Assembly: GCF_018224885.1 (NCBI RefSeq) | Contig: NZ_JAGTXB010000001.1 | Span: 496,001 to 560,000, forward strand | DNA length: 64,000 nucleotides | DNA from: Chitinophaga hostae | GTDB lineage: Bacteria > Bacteroidota > Bacteroidia > Chitinophagales > Chitinophagaceae | Direction: 5' to 3' | Part shown: piece by piece, positions 54,331 to 63,316 of the stretch | How the letters are laid out: each line of letters begins with the position of its first letter | How positions within the stretch are numbered: position 1 is the stretch's first letter | The notes under the pieces: model-generated | What the model was told of the DNA's origin: nothing | The model's input: the letters and a program-made list of their open reading frames with translations, nothing else | The model's database searches: none | Made by a program: the position numbers and the translations under genes

Positions 54331-55149
54331 TTATTGAACTAAATATTCGCGTATTCCTTTATCTGCCGATATTTTTTTGCTGAGAAGTGCCGCATTCATC
54401 AGTAATATATTCTCGTCTTCCTTATTGCGGGAGCGTTCCATGTGATATAAATGGTAAGCAATGCCTCTCAGCTTAATGAATTTTTTCTGCACACCGGCAT
54501 TCTGCAGGCGTACCGCTATGTCGTTGTCTTCCATTCCCCATCCGATAAAATTTTCATCGTAACCATTTACCAGGATGAGGTCCTTTCTCCAGAACGACAT
54601 GTTACATCCTTTTACATAGTATTTGGACTTACCGTTGATCTTGTATTTTTTGGCCAAAAAGTTTGAAATAGGCGGGATACGTAAGGCGTTAAATAAATGA
54701 CTGAATGGTACTGAGGTATAGTTTACAGACGGATGCGGATCATTGAATATCCGCTGGGTGGTGCGGGCCGATAATACTGCCCTGCTGCCTGCAATAAAAT
54801 AACCCTCTTCCGCCAATGTCATATGATCTTCTACAAAGTGTTTGTCGAGGATGAGGTCGCCATCTATCTGGATAATATAGTCGCAGGTCGATTGCGCAAT
54901 ACCTTTATTCCTGATCTGAGCAAGCCGGAACCCGATATCCTCCTGCCATACGTGAATAATAGGTACCGGGAAATCTTTTTTGAATTCGTCGATTAGTGCC
55001 CTGGTTTCTTCTTTTGAACCGTCATCCGCAATGATAACCTCTGTTGGGTACAGTGTTTGACTTCTGATGCTGTTAAGACATAAATCCAAGGCCGCAGGCC
55101 AGTTATAAGTAGAAATCAACAGTGATATTGTGCGGGTGGTAGTCAGCAT
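54331..55149 (-). CDS. family 2 glycosyltransferase
   Basis: 272 aa, GT-A fold: SLLISTYNWPAALDLCLNSI, TEVIIADDGSKEETRALIDEF, and the metal-binding DGD (IQIDGDLILDK). C-terminal GWGMEDNDIAVRLQNAG is the acidic acceptor/catalytic motif seen in polypeptide GalNAc-T-like and other GT2 enzymes with a galactosyltransferase C-terminal region. Cytosolic or membrane-peripheral; donor and acceptor unknown. Three bases separate it from the meaB start, so co-transcription is likely. Confidence 0.93.
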   Translation of the reverse strand: MLTTTRTISLLISTYNWPAALDLCLNSIRSQTLYPTEVIIADDGSKEETRALIDEFKKDFPVPIIHVWQEDIGFRLAQIRNKGIAQSTCDYIIQIDGDLILDKHFVEDHMTLAEEGYFIAGSRAVLSARTTQRIFNDPHPSVNYTSVPFSHLFNALRIPPISNFLAKKYKINGKSKYYVKGCNMSFWRKDLILVNGYDENFIGWGMEDNDIAVRLQNAGVQKKFIKLRGIAYHLYHMERSRNKEDENILLMNAALLSKKISADKGIREYLVQ

Positions 55150-55287
55150 GTTTACGAATAAGTAATAATGTTATTTATAAAGGTATCCCTTTTATTTAAT
55201 ATATAGGTGCTAAGCCACTATTAACTGCTTTTAGCTATGTAGTTGGCAGATGATTTTTTAACTTTATCAAAATACGGCTAATTTAAG

Positions 55288-55923
55288 ATGACAAACTTTA
55301 TTTCCATATTTCCGCTTGGAATTGTAGTGTATCCGGGAGAACAATTAAACCTTCATGTGTTTGAACCCCGGTACAAACAATTAATCAGTGCATGTATAGC
55401 TGAACAAAAGCCGTTTGGTATTCCTGTTGTAATAAATAAAAAAATAATGGAATATGGAACACTGGTGCAAATAAAAAAGGTAGAAAAAATATATGATTCC
55501 GGGGAAATGGACATTGTGACCACCGGCGACAGTGTTTTCAGAATCCTGGAACAGGTAACCGACATTCCTGATAAATTATATGCCGGCGCCATCGTAAATT
55601 ATCCTGAAAATAATGAAGAGGGCCATTCCCGGCTGCTCCAGGAGGTATTGCATGGGGTCCGGGAGCTGCATGCCATTCTCCAGATTCATAAATCCTTCAA
55701 AAAGGAAGACCAGGAACTACTGTCGTACGACCTGGCCCATCACGCCGGGCTATCCCTCGACGAGGAATATGAAATGCTCCACCTCTTTTATGAAGCCCAG
55801 CGCCTCGAATACCTGAAACGCCACCTGCATAAGGTAATTCCGATGATGGCAGAGATGGAAAGGCTGAAAGAGCGGGTGATGCTGAACGGACACTTCAGAA
55901 ACTTATCTGCCGACAATTTATAG
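55288..55923 (+). CDS. LON peptidase substrate-binding-domain protein
   Basis: 211 aa. N-terminal Lon-type domain (FISIFPLGIVVYPGEQLNLHVFEPRYKQLISACI, VQIKKVEKIYDSGEMDIVTTGDSVFRIL) followed by a helical region (HSRLLQEVLHGVRELHAIL, HLHKVIPMMAEMERLKERV). It lacks the AAA+ and protease parts of Lon. Such stand-alone proteins may act as adaptors or be of unknown function. Single gene. Confidence 0.9.
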   Translation: MTNFISIFPLGIVVYPGEQLNLHVFEPRYKQLISACIAEQKPFGIPVVINKKIMEYGTLVQIKKVEKIYDSGEMDIVTTGDSVFRILEQVTDIPDKLYAGAIVNYPENNEEGHSRLLQEVLHGVRELHAILQIHKSFKKEDQELLSYDLAHHAGLSLDEEYEMLHLFYEAQRLEYLKRHLHKVIPMMAEMERLKERVMLNGHFRNLSADNL

Positions 55924-56093
55924 TTTTTAGTAAGATGCCTGCCTGGTATGCGTTTGATGCCCCTCGAAAGGCAACTTTAACGTGCATTTAACAGGTAGCA
56001 TTTTTGTTTTTTTTGCTTCCCGCCTTAAAAAGTAGATATTTGCAGACCCATATTTTCAAAGGAATAAGGGCTTAAACTCAATTCTGTAACTAA

Positions 56094-57392
56094 ATGCATT
56101 GGACAAAAGTCAGTATTCTTTGCCTGCTGGGAACCATTTTTCTGTTGGCAAATAAGGCAATCGCACAGGACAACTCACCATATTCGCGCTACGGATTAGG
56201 AGACCTGAATAACAACCAGAATACGGTAAACCGTGGTATGGGAGGTGTTTCTCAGGCTTATAGTGATCCTCAGTCAGTAAATTTTGTCAATCCGGCCAGC
56301 TATTCCAGCCTGTTGCTGACAACCTTCGATGTGGGTGTTGAAGGCGGAGGCAGATCCATCACGGATCAGGGTAACAAGTTCAGCTCCGGTTTCGGTACCC
56401 TGTCTTACCTGCAGCTCGGTATCCCCATCGTGAAAAATAAATGGGGCCTGAACCTGGGTTTACGCCCGGTTACCAGGGTGTCCTATAACATACAGCAAGG
56501 ATTCAACGGCACATTTTTCGATACCCTCCGTTATCCGCTTACCAACAAATATGAAGGAAGCGGCGGTCTTTATCAACTCTATGCCGGTACAGGCGTACGC
56601 TTTGGTAATTTCAGCGTTGGAGTGAACCTGGGCTACCTTTTTGGTAACATCGAAAATAACACCCGCCTCGTGTTCCCGGATCCAACTATTTACCCTTCCC
56701 ACAAAATGTTCCGTACTTCCTATAGCAGCTTCTTTTATAAACTGGGCGTACAGTACAGGGCAAAAGTGGCCACCGATATGGACCTCACCTTTGGCGCCTC
56801 CGGTAGCCTGAAACAAAATATGCATGCCCGCCAGGAAACACTCAGCGAAACCCTGCTGTTTGATGCCAATAGCGGCAACTATTCTACCCAGGACACCGTT
56901 AAATATGTAAAAGGAGAAAGAGGTACCGTTGTTTATCCGCAGGAACTTGCCGGTGGTATCATGCTCCGCAAATATGATAAATGGATGGTGGGTGTGGATT
57001 TCAACACCAGCCAATGGGATAATTTCCAAAGCTTCGGTGCTAAGGGAGATTCCTTGCAAAATGCCTGGAAACTCTCCGTCGGCGGACAATTTGTACCTAA
57101 TGCCACCGCACTCAGCGGGTATTGGAACAGGGTGGCCTACCGCCTGGGTGGTTACTACGGGAAAGACTATCTGAAATTAAATGGTGTTGATATGCCTACT
57201 ATGGGCTTTACGGTGGGCGCCGGCTTACCTGTTCGTCGTATGCCATACTCTAACCAGTACAGCATGATCAACCTGGCGTTTGAAGTGGCGCATCGCGGTA
57301 ATAATCAAACAGTATTAAAAGAAAATATTTACCGCATATCCCTCGGTTTCACCCTGAGCGACAAGTGGTTCATTAAGCGTAAGTACGAATAA
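56094..57392 (+). CDS. outer-membrane beta-barrel protein, FadL-like
   Basis: 432 aa with signal peptide (MHWTKVSILCLLGTIFLLANKAIAQ). Mature N terminus DNSPYSRYGLGDLNNNQNTVNRGMGGVSQAY, then VNFVNPASYSSL, typical of the FadL/TodX-type outer-membrane proteins of Bacteroidota, with multiple amphipathic strands and aromatic strand ends (LGFTLSDKWF). Likely involved in transport of hydrophobic compounds or in envelope maintenance. Directly precedes lptC, separated by a repeat hairpin and promoter. Confidence 0.85.
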   Translation: MHWTKVSILCLLGTIFLLANKAIAQDNSPYSRYGLGDLNNNQNTVNRGMGGVSQAYSDPQSVNFVNPASYSSLLLTTFDVGVEGGGRSITDQGNKFSSGFGTLSYLQLGIPIVKNKWGLNLGLRPVTRVSYNIQQGFNGTFFDTLRYPLTNKYEGSGGLYQLYAGTGVRFGNFSVGVNLGYLFGNIENNTRLVFPDPTIYPSHKMFRTSYSSFFYKLGVQYRAKVATDMDLTFGASGSLKQNMHARQETLSETLLFDANSGNYSTQDTVKYVKGERGTVVYPQELAGGIMLRKYDKWMVGVDFNTSQWDNFQSFGAKGDSLQNAWKLSVGGQFVPNATALSGYWNRVAYRLGGYYGKDYLKLNGVDMPTMGFTVGAGLPVRRMPYSNQYSMINLAFEVAHRGNNQTVLKENIYRISLGFTLSDKWFIKRKYE

Positions 57393-57414
57393 AGCATTCA
57401 GCTATAAATAAAAG

Positions 57415-57474
57415 GCAGCGGAGATATAAGCTTAGTTAATATTAAAACTTTGTTTATGTCTCCGCTGCATTTTT
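57415..57474 (+). terminator. hairpin terminator, member of the dispersed repeat family
   Basis: Stem GCAGCGGAGATATAA / TTATGTCTCCGCTGC (57415-57429, 57454-57468) with one G-U pair and a following ATTTTT. The stem-plus-tail sequence CCGCTGCATTTTTAC and the GATATAA/TTATGTC pairing match the 10860-11130 element. Confidence 0.78.
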
Positions 57475-57481
57475 ACCGGTA

Positions 57482-57512
57482 GCTAAAAGCTAGCCGCTAA
57501 TAGCTATCTTTG
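57482..57512 (+). promoter_or_regulatory. heptamer array merging into the lptC promoter
   Basis: Four heptamers GCTAAAA, GCTAGCC, GCTAATA, GCTATCT (57482-57509). The last runs into TATCTTTG (57505-57512), a perfect -7 box 18 bp before the lptC ATG at 57530. Confidence 0.6.
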
Positions 57513-57529
57513 GCCCATTATTTCTTGAA

Positions 57530-58081
57530 ATGATTAAAAGAACCATCATATTTTTTCTTATAGCCATTGCCGTTAGTAGCTGTGAAAACGATATACAGAC
57601 AGTGATGGAGTTTGATTCCAAAAAAGCCGCAACGGAAAATGGGGAAGAAATTGTCACCATTTTCAGCCAGGGAGGAAGAGTAACCGCCAAATTACTGGCG
57701 CATACCATGGAACGCAGTCTCGACCGGCCCTCCTATGTGGCCTTTAATAATGGGTTACGGGTTTTTATGTACAATGATACCCTCGGACTGGAAAGTACCC
57801 TTTCTGCCAAAAAAGGGAAGTATCTCGAGGAGGAAGGTTACGTATACCTGTCCGACAGCGTGGTGGTGATTAATAAGAAAGGAGAACGGCTCGATACCAA
57901 AGAACTCAACTGGGATCCCAAAAGAAAGATCTTCTACTCCACTCAGGAGGTATTTATAAAAACACCAACAGATTCCCTGCATGGATGGGGACTGGAAGCC
58001 AATGAGGATTTCAGTGAAAAGAAGATATTGAAAGTGAGCGGACCAATTACGGTACAAGACAGCACCGCCGCATTAAACTAA
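57530..58081 (+). CDS. lptC: LPS export periplasmic protein LptC
   Basis: 183 aa, lipobox AVSSC with END following, so lipid-anchored in this phylum rather than the single helix of enteric LptC. The rest is beta-jellyroll: VTIFSQGGRVTAKLLAHTME, GLRVFMYNDTLGLESTLSAKKGKYLEEEGYVYLSDS, LDTKELNWDPKRKIFYSTQEVFIK. Role: receives lipopolysaccharide from LptB2FG and passes it to LptA across the periplasm. Terminated by a 15-bp hairpin. Confidence 0.92.
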   Translation: MIKRTIIFFLIAIAVSSCENDIQTVMEFDSKKAATENGEEIVTIFSQGGRVTAKLLAHTMERSLDRPSYVAFNNGLRVFMYNDTLGLESTLSAKKGKYLEEEGYVYLSDSVVVINKKGERLDTKELNWDPKRKIFYSTQEVFIKTPTDSLHGWGLEANEDFSEKKILKVSGPITVQDSTAALN

Positions 58082-58110
58082 TCTGGTCATCGTAACGGTA
58101 ATATATACAC

Positions 58111-58146
58111 GAAAGAACCCCACCTATGCAGGTGGGGTTCTTTCGC
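58111..58146 (+). terminator. intrinsic terminator of lptC
   Basis: Perfect 15-bp stem GAAAGAACCCCACCT / AGGTGGGGTTCTTTC (58111-58125, 58130-58144), 4-nt loop ATGC, located 29 bp after the stop. Stem symmetry could serve both strands. Confidence 0.85.
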
Positions 58147-58327
58147 TTTAACCTATTTTTTAACCTAAAATTTGGGTTAGCAATGTCAATAATTATGCCG
58201 GTTTATTATAATGTATGCAGGATAGCTACCTTTTACAAAATTTAATGCGTTGCCTCGGGCATCCGTATTTAGATTTGTATTCCCAGGGAGGCTTTGCTAT
58301 ATTTCCAGCCAGAAAAAATAACAGAAA

Positions 58328-58666
58328 ATGGAAACTATCAACTGGCCGGACTTTGAAAAAGTAGAAATAAGAGCAGGCACCATCCTCGAAGCCAACGACT
58401 TTCCTAAAGCCCGCAACCCATCCTACCAGTTAGTGATTGATTTTGGACCGGAACTGGGCATAAAGAAGTCCTCCGCACAAATTACCAGTCTCTATCGTAA
58501 AGAAGAGCTGATTGGAAAACAAATTGTCGCCGTGGTGAATTTTCCCCCCAGGCAAATTGCCAATTTTATGTCCGAATGCCTCGTATTGGGTGTGGTAGGC
58601 GATAACAAAGAAGTTACCTTACTTCAACCTGATAAGCAGGTGATCAATGGGCAACGTATCGCATAA
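58328..58666 (+). CDS. tRNA-binding protein of the CsaA/EMAP type
   Basis: 112 aa, OB-fold: FEKVEIRAGTILEANDFPKARNPSYQLVIDFG, IKKSSAQITSLYRKEELIGKQIVAVVNFPPRQIANFMSECLVLG matched by segment, ending QPDKQVINGQRIA. Size and motifs fit CsaA, a tRNA-binding domain protein with chaperone-like activity in Bacillus. Preceded by a 9-1-9 near-palindrome (58161-58179) of unknown meaning. Single gene with the sRNA region downstream. Confidence 0.93.
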   Translation: METINWPDFEKVEIRAGTILEANDFPKARNPSYQLVIDFGPELGIKKSSAQITSLYRKEELIGKQIVAVVNFPPRQIANFMSECLVLGVVGDNKEVTLLQPDKQVINGQRIA

Positions 58667-58802
58667 TTAAATGAAGAAAACTATAGAAGGTATTATTTTT
58701 ATATTGATTAATACGAAGTAGTATATATTTAATTTATCTAATTTTATTTTTTAATAATATTATTATTAAAATAATATAATAGCATATAAACCATTATCCC
58801 CT

Positions 58803-58831
58803 GTTTACGAACAATAATACATCGTTCACGG
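58803..58831 (+). promoter_or_regulatory. direct repeats with 21-bp period upstream of sRNA copy 1
   Basis: GTTTACGA (58803-58810) and GTTCACGG (58824-58831) are spaced 21 bp start to start. The second unit ends 30 bp before the -7 box of copy 1. Pattern resembles LytTR response-regulator sites (two ~9-bp repeats two helical turns apart). Confidence 0.45.
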
Positions 58832-58861
58832 AAATGAAACCTAAGACTAAATTCCTCAGTA

Positions 58862-58936
58862 TATCTTTGTTCTAGGTTTTTCATAGGATATGGTTAAAAT
58901 TATTACAAGGGCGGTATTCTTACCACCCTTTTTTTT
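58862..58936 (+). ncRNA. putative small RNA, copy 1 (promoter box to terminator)
   Basis: -7 box TATCTTTG (58862-58869), expected start near 58875 at GGTTTTTCATAGGATATGG, then TTAAAA and a hairpin 58909-58928 (GGGCGGTA / TACCACCC, one mismatch, loop TTCT), then eight T (58929-58936). The predicted transcript is about 62 nt. Two further copies follow at 59160 and 61706. The rest of the 691-bp gap 58667-59357 is AT-rich and otherwise without genes. Confidence 0.6.
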
Positions 58937-59065
58937 GCTTTTCAGCTCAATTTCTTTCGAAATCCATGAAAAAGATGTTCTAACAGCTATTCCAGTTGAT
59001 AATCAGCATATTAGCGCTGGTGGACCATATATTATATTATCATGAAGTGTTTTTTGACCCTATAC

Positions 59066-59115
59066 GTTCACCGTCTCATTTCATACGTTCACCGGAAAAA
59101 ATATATCATTCACTA
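59066..59115 (+). promoter_or_regulatory. three direct repeats with 21-bp period upstream of sRNA copy 2
   Basis: GTTCACCG (59066-59073), GTTCACCG (59087-59094) and ATTCACTA (59108-59115) recur at exactly 21 bp; the first two share 12 identical bases (ATACGTTCACCG). The last unit ends 31 bp before the -7-like box of copy 2, matching the layout of copy 1. Confidence 0.5.
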
Positions 59116-59146
59116 GAATGCGCACTGCAGTATCAGGAAATTCGGC

Positions 59147-59225
59147 CACCTTTGGTATAGGTTTTTCAATAAAGATATGGTTAAAATTTTTCGGGGCTGT
59201 AGTCTTGCAGCCCTGTTTCTTTTTT
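59147..59225 (+). ncRNA. putative small RNA, copy 2
   Basis: -7-like box CACCTTTG (59147-59154, lacking the TA), start near 59160, leader GGTTTTTCAATAAAGATATGG, then TTAAAA, and a terminator hairpin 59194-59213 (GGGCTGTA / TTGCAGCCC type pairing with one G-U, loop GTCT) followed by a T-rich tract to 59225. Shares leader and hairpin with copies 1 and 3. Confidence 0.6.
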
Positions 59226-59357
59226 AAGACCTCCCACTTCATATCTTCTCTCCCCGGAATTTTAATTAATCACTTACAAATAACTTATACGATTACGGCC
59301 TGACAAACAGCGTATATCTGCATGCCAGGCCGTACCGGTAAAACTATAATAAGATAA

Positions 59358-61508
59358 CTATTGCTGGAATTGCGCCGGGTAGGCTTTGTTCAGCAGGTTA
59401 TTGTAAATAAAGTGGTTGCTTTCTCCGGAAGAATGAACGCTTTTCAGGCCACCCCAGCCATGGCGTTCGCCCGGATACAGCATAAATTCGAAGTGTTTGT
59501 TCAGGTTTTCCAGTTTATCTATCAACTGAATACAGTTCTGCATGTGCACGTTATCATCCATGGTGCCATGTACAATACGGATGAGGCCCTTATATTTATC
59601 GGCATAGGTCATTACCGCTGTTGCTTTATAGCCATCCGGATTTTCAGCCGGGGTATCCATATAGCGCTCCGTATAGTGGCTATCGTATAATTGCCAGTCA
59701 GTTACCGCAAAATTGGCCATGCCATGGGTAAATACATCTGCGCCATAGGTAAGCGCCATACAGGTCATATAGCCACCAAAACTGCCACCGGTCATGCATA
59801 TTTTGCTGCTGTCGGCCCAGGGCTGTGAACGGAGCCAGATAGCGGCATCCATATAATCTTCTATTTCATGCTTACCAAGCTGGCGATGAATATAGTTCAT
59901 CCCCATTTTGCCCAGCTGTCCGCTGCTGCGGTTATCGATAGCCACCTGTATTACCCCTTCCTGTGCCCACCATTGTTGTGTATTGCTGAATTTCCAGGTA
60001 TCATACACGGTTCCTGCATTAGGTCCGCCATAAATGCTGATCAGGATAGGGTATTTTTTTCCTGGCTCCATATGCAGCGGCATGGTAATCGTAAGGGGTA
60101 ACGTAAGACCATCACGTGTTTTGTATGTTTTTAACTCTGTTTGGGCCAGGTTATAATTATCAAACTGTTCTCCCCTGCTGTCGCCCAGCTCACGGATTAC
60201 TTTCCCGTTGTTATCCATCAGCGCCATTTTCGCCGGTGTTTGCAGGTTGGAGTAAGTGGTAATAAAATACTTACCGCCCGGTGCTACTTTTACAGTATTG
60301 TTGTAATCGCCTTTTGTTAAACGGGTAACAACAGCGGTTTTCATGCTCACTTTATAAAGGTCAAACCGGGTGGAGGCTTCTTTCCTGGCCAGGAAGTATA
60401 CCAGTTGGTTTTTGTCATCTATTTGCAGTACATCCTTCACGGTCCAGTTACCGGAGGTGAGTTGTTTTTTCAGGGAGCCGTCCATATTATACAGGTACAG
60501 GTGCGACCAGCCGGTTTTATCGCTTTGCAGCAGGAAGCCTTTATTATCCTGTACAAACGGAACTGCATCAAACCAGTCTATCCAGGTTTTCTGTTTTTCG
60601 TCGTAGATCTCTTTCTTCGTGCCACTTTCCGGGTTGATACTATATATTTTCAGGTTGTCCTGGCCGCGGTTCATCCACTGTATCCACAGCTGGTGACTAT
60701 CGTCGGTCCAGAATGGGGTACCAAAATACTGGTCGTCGTTTTCGTTGAAATCGGCCCAGGTGGTGGCGCCGCCGGTAACCGGTACCACGCCTACCTTTAC
60801 TGCGGGATTAGGATCCCCGGCTTTGGGATAGCGGGTATTTTCGAGATAACCGTGCTGGCCTTTCTCGCTATAAATAGGGAATACAGGCACTTTGGTATCG
60901 TTGAAATGCATGTAGGCAATTTTGCGGCTATCGGGGCTCCACCAGAAAGCGCGGTAGTGTGTAGGACGGCCTAAAATTTCTTCATAATATACCCAGGATG
61001 CCCAACCATTGTAGATTACGTCGGAACCATCGTTGGTATAGCGTGTTTCTTTTTTGGTGGCCACTTCTACGCTGTACAAATCATTGTTGCGGGTGAAGGC
61101 CACATATTTTCCATCCGGTGAAAGCGTGGGATTTTTTTCTTCGGCAATGTCGTTGGTTAAACGTAAGCTATTACCATCAGCCGCCTTATAGAATACATCC
61201 TTTTCACGTATCTCCACACTTGGCCCGTCTATCGGTGCCGTATATACGGATGCAGTACCGGTACGGGCATCTATTTTCCATGCCTGCATGCGGCCACCGG
61301 CGGCGTCGGGGCGCAATTCCAGGTAATGCTCTCCATCTACCCATTCCCGGATAGCTGGTAAAGATTTAGTGATGTGGGTGGCTTTTCCTTTAAAAGCCTG
61401 TTCATAAGTAAGATCCTGCTTTTGTTGCGCATGTAAACCGGATGTTAACAGCAGCAAGGCTGCACTACCGATGGTGGTTGGCTTAAACCATTGTTCGCTT
61501 GTCATCAT
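59358..61508 (-). CDS. S9 family (dipeptidyl peptidase IV-like) serine peptidase
   Basis: 716 aa from ATG 61508 (ATG 61505 also possible), giving a signal peptide (FKPTTIGSAALLLLTSGLHAQ); the longer frame to 61727 is rejected, as it runs through the putative sRNA copy 3. DPP-IV N-terminal beta-propeller (about 60-480), then the alpha/beta hydrolase: nucleophile Ser in MTGGSFGGYMT (GxSxG), Asp in HGTMDDNVH, His in PGERHGWGG. Function: periplasmic or surface release of N-terminal dipeptides (X-Pro/Ala). Single gene in this window. Confidence 0.94.
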   Translation of the reverse strand: MMTSEQWFKPTTIGSAALLLLTSGLHAQQKQDLTYEQAFKGKATHITKSLPAIREWVDGEHYLELRPDAAGGRMQAWKIDARTGTASVYTAPIDGPSVEIREKDVFYKAADGNSLRLTNDIAEEKNPTLSPDGKYVAFTRNNDLYSVEVATKKETRYTNDGSDVIYNGWASWVYYEEILGRPTHYRAFWWSPDSRKIAYMHFNDTKVPVFPIYSEKGQHGYLENTRYPKAGDPNPAVKVGVVPVTGGATTWADFNENDDQYFGTPFWTDDSHQLWIQWMNRGQDNLKIYSINPESGTKKEIYDEKQKTWIDWFDAVPFVQDNKGFLLQSDKTGWSHLYLYNMDGSLKKQLTSGNWTVKDVLQIDDKNQLVYFLARKEASTRFDLYKVSMKTAVVTRLTKGDYNNTVKVAPGGKYFITTYSNLQTPAKMALMDNNGKVIRELGDSRGEQFDNYNLAQTELKTYKTRDGLTLPLTITMPLHMEPGKKYPILISIYGGPNAGTVYDTWKFSNTQQWWAQEGVIQVAIDNRSSGQLGKMGMNYIHRQLGKHEIEDYMDAAIWLRSQPWADSSKICMTGGSFGGYMTCMALTYGADVFTHGMANFAVTDWQLYDSHYTERYMDTPAENPDGYKATAVMTYADKYKGLIRIVHGTMDDNVHMQNCIQLIDKLENLNKHFEFMLYPGERHGWGGLKSVHSSGESNHFIYNNLLNKAYPAQFQQ

Positions 61509-61693
61509 TTGAATAGTATCAGGTGGTTTTTTTTGTTGTACTTGGCCGACGAAAATAAGCATAACTAAAAAATAGCGGCAACAATTTACACAAACGGGCA
61601 TCTTCCCAAAACCACCCATTCGCCAAATTCCACCATTTATGAAAGATTTCCCCGCGACTGTTAATTCTGGCTCAAAATAGCAGTGGAAGCGGT

Positions 61694-61761
61694 TATCTTT
61701 AAATTGGTTTTCATAGGATATGGTCAAAAAATAAGAGGGCTGTAGTCTTACAGCCCTTTTT
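61694..61761 (+). ncRNA. putative small RNA, copy 3
   Basis: -7-like box TATCTTTA (61694-61701), start near 61706, leader GGTTTTCATAGGATATGG with TCAAAA, and a perfect 8-bp hairpin 61737-61756 (GGGCTGTA / TACAGCCC, loop GTCT) followed by five T. Placed in the 292-bp gap between the divergent S9 peptidase and lysS. No convincing 21-bp-period repeats upstream. Confidence 0.55.
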
Positions 61762-61763
61762 AC

Positions 61764-61771
61764 TATTTTTG
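61764..61771 (+). promoter_or_regulatory. -7 box TATTTTTG for lysS
   Basis: Perfect TAnnTTTG starting 2 bp behind the T tract of sRNA copy 3 and 29 bp before the lysS start, so lysS probably has its own promoter rather than being controlled by attenuation at that hairpin. Confidence 0.5.
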
Positions 61772-61800
61772 CACTCCAACAGGCAATTACAACTTACTAC

Positions 61801-63315
61801 ATGACACAATTATCTGAGCAAGAGATTATACGCCGGGAAAAATTACAGGAGCTGCATAGTTTAGGCATAGACCCCTACCCTGCGGCGGAGTACCCGGTTA
61901 ATGATACTTCCGTAAACATAAAATCCAATTTTTCGGAAGAAACGAAAGAACAATTTCAGGCTGTTTGCCTGGCAGGCCGCGTGATGAACAAACGCGACAT
62001 GGGTAAGGCCTCATTTGTCCAGATCCAGGACAGCGTAGGTCGTATCCAGATATACGTTCGCAGGGATGACATCTGCCCTGGTGAAGACAAAAGCGGTTAC
62101 GATGTAGTGATGAAGAAATTGCTGGACATCGGTGATTTTATAGGGGTGAAGGGATATGTATTTATTACCAAAACCGGCGAAACCTCTATCCATGCCACAG
62201 AAATCACCATGCTGGCCAAATCGTTGCGTCCATTACCCATTGTAAAGGAGAAAGAAGGAGAAGTATTCGATGAGGTAACCGATCCTGAATTTAAATACCG
62301 GCAGCGTTATGTAGACCTGGTGATTAACCCGGAAGTGAAAGAGGTGTTTATCAAACGCACCAAAATCATGCAAACCATACGCGATTTCTATAATAACCTG
62401 GGTTACCTGGAAGTAGAAACGCCCATTCTGCAGCCAATTCCAGGGGGAGCTACCGCACGCCCGTTTACCACGCACCACAATGCACTGGACATGCCGCTCT
62501 ACCTCCGCATAGCCAACGAGTTATACCTGAAACGCCTCATCGTAGGCGGTTTTGAAGGGGTGTACGAGTTTGCGAAAGACTTCCGTAACGAAGGGATGGA
62601 CCGTACCCATAACCCGGAATTTACGGTGATGGAGATGTATGCCGCCTATAAGGACTATGAATGGATGATGCGCACCACTGAAGCCCTGCTGGAAAAAGTA
62701 GCGCTCACCCTCCATGGCACCACCACCGTTCAGGTAGGTGAAAAAACGATCGACTTCAAAGCGCCCTTCCGCCGCGTATCCATGTATGAAGCAATCCTGG
62801 AACATACCGGGATCGATATCTCCGCCATGGACGAAGCACAGCTCCGTGAGGTATGCAAACAGCTGGGTATACACGTAGATCCGAAATTTGGTAAAGCCAA
62901 ACTGATCGACGAAATATTTGGTGAAAAATGCGAAGGCAACTACATACAACCAACCTTCATCACCGATTACCCGGTGGAAATGAGTCCGCTTACTAAAAAA
63001 CACCGCAGCAAAGCCGGATTGGTAGAACGTTTTGAACTGATGGTAAACGGTAAGGAAATTGCCAATGCCTACAGTGAGCTGAACGACCCTATTGACCAGC
63101 GCGAACGCTTCGAAGACCAGGTGAAACTGATGGAACGCGGTGATGATGAAGCCATGTATATTGACTATGACTTCCTGCGTGCCCTGGAATACGGTATGCC
63201 GCCAACATCCGGTATCGGTATTGGTATCGACCGTTTAACTATGCTGATGACCAACCAGCCATCTATACAGGATGTGTTATTCTTCCCGCAAATGAAGCCG
63301 GAGCATAAGGCGTAA
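61801..63315 (+). CDS. lysS: lysyl-tRNA synthetase (class II)
   Basis: 504 aa. N-terminal OB anticodon-binding domain ([23 protein letters not shown]), class II motif 1 near [29 protein letters not shown], motif 2 ([24 protein letters not shown]), motif 3 ([19 protein letters not shown]). Attaches lysine to tRNALys, cytosolic. Stop codon 63313-63315 is immediately followed by a heptamer hairpin. Confidence 0.98.
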   Translation: MTQLSEQEIIRREKLQELHSLGIDPYPAAEYPVNDTSVNIKSNFSEETKEQFQAVCLAGRVMNKRDMGKASFVQIQDSVGRIQIYVRRDDICPGEDKSGYDVVMKKLLDIGDFIGVKGYVFITKTGETSIHATEITMLAKSLRPLPIVKEKEGEVFDEVTDPEFKYRQRYVDLVINPEVKEVFIKRTKIMQTIRDFYNNLGYLEVETPILQPIPGGATARPFTTHHNALDMPLYLRIANELYLKRLIVGGFEGVYEFAKDFRNEGMDRTHNPEFTVMEMYAAYKDYEWMMRTTEALLEKVALTLHGTTTVQVGEKTIDFKAPFRRVSMYEAILEHTGIDISAMDEAQLREVCKQLGIHVDPKFGKAKLIDEIFGEKCEGNYIQPTFITDYPVEMSPLTKKHRSKAGLVERFELMVNGKEIANAYSELNDPIDQRERFEDQVKLMERGDDEAMYIDYDFLRALEYGMPPTSGIGIGIDRLTMLMTNQPSIQDVLFFPQMKPEHKA

Positions 63316-63316
63316 G

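Noticed and set aside
58890..59045. A 51-codon frame MVKIITRAVF... opening at the ATG in the leader of small-RNA copy 1
   Set aside because: The frame runs through the terminator hairpin. The equivalent ATG gives 16 codons in copy 2 and only MVKK in copy 3, so protein coding is not conserved between copies, although a tiny leader peptide cannot be fully excluded.
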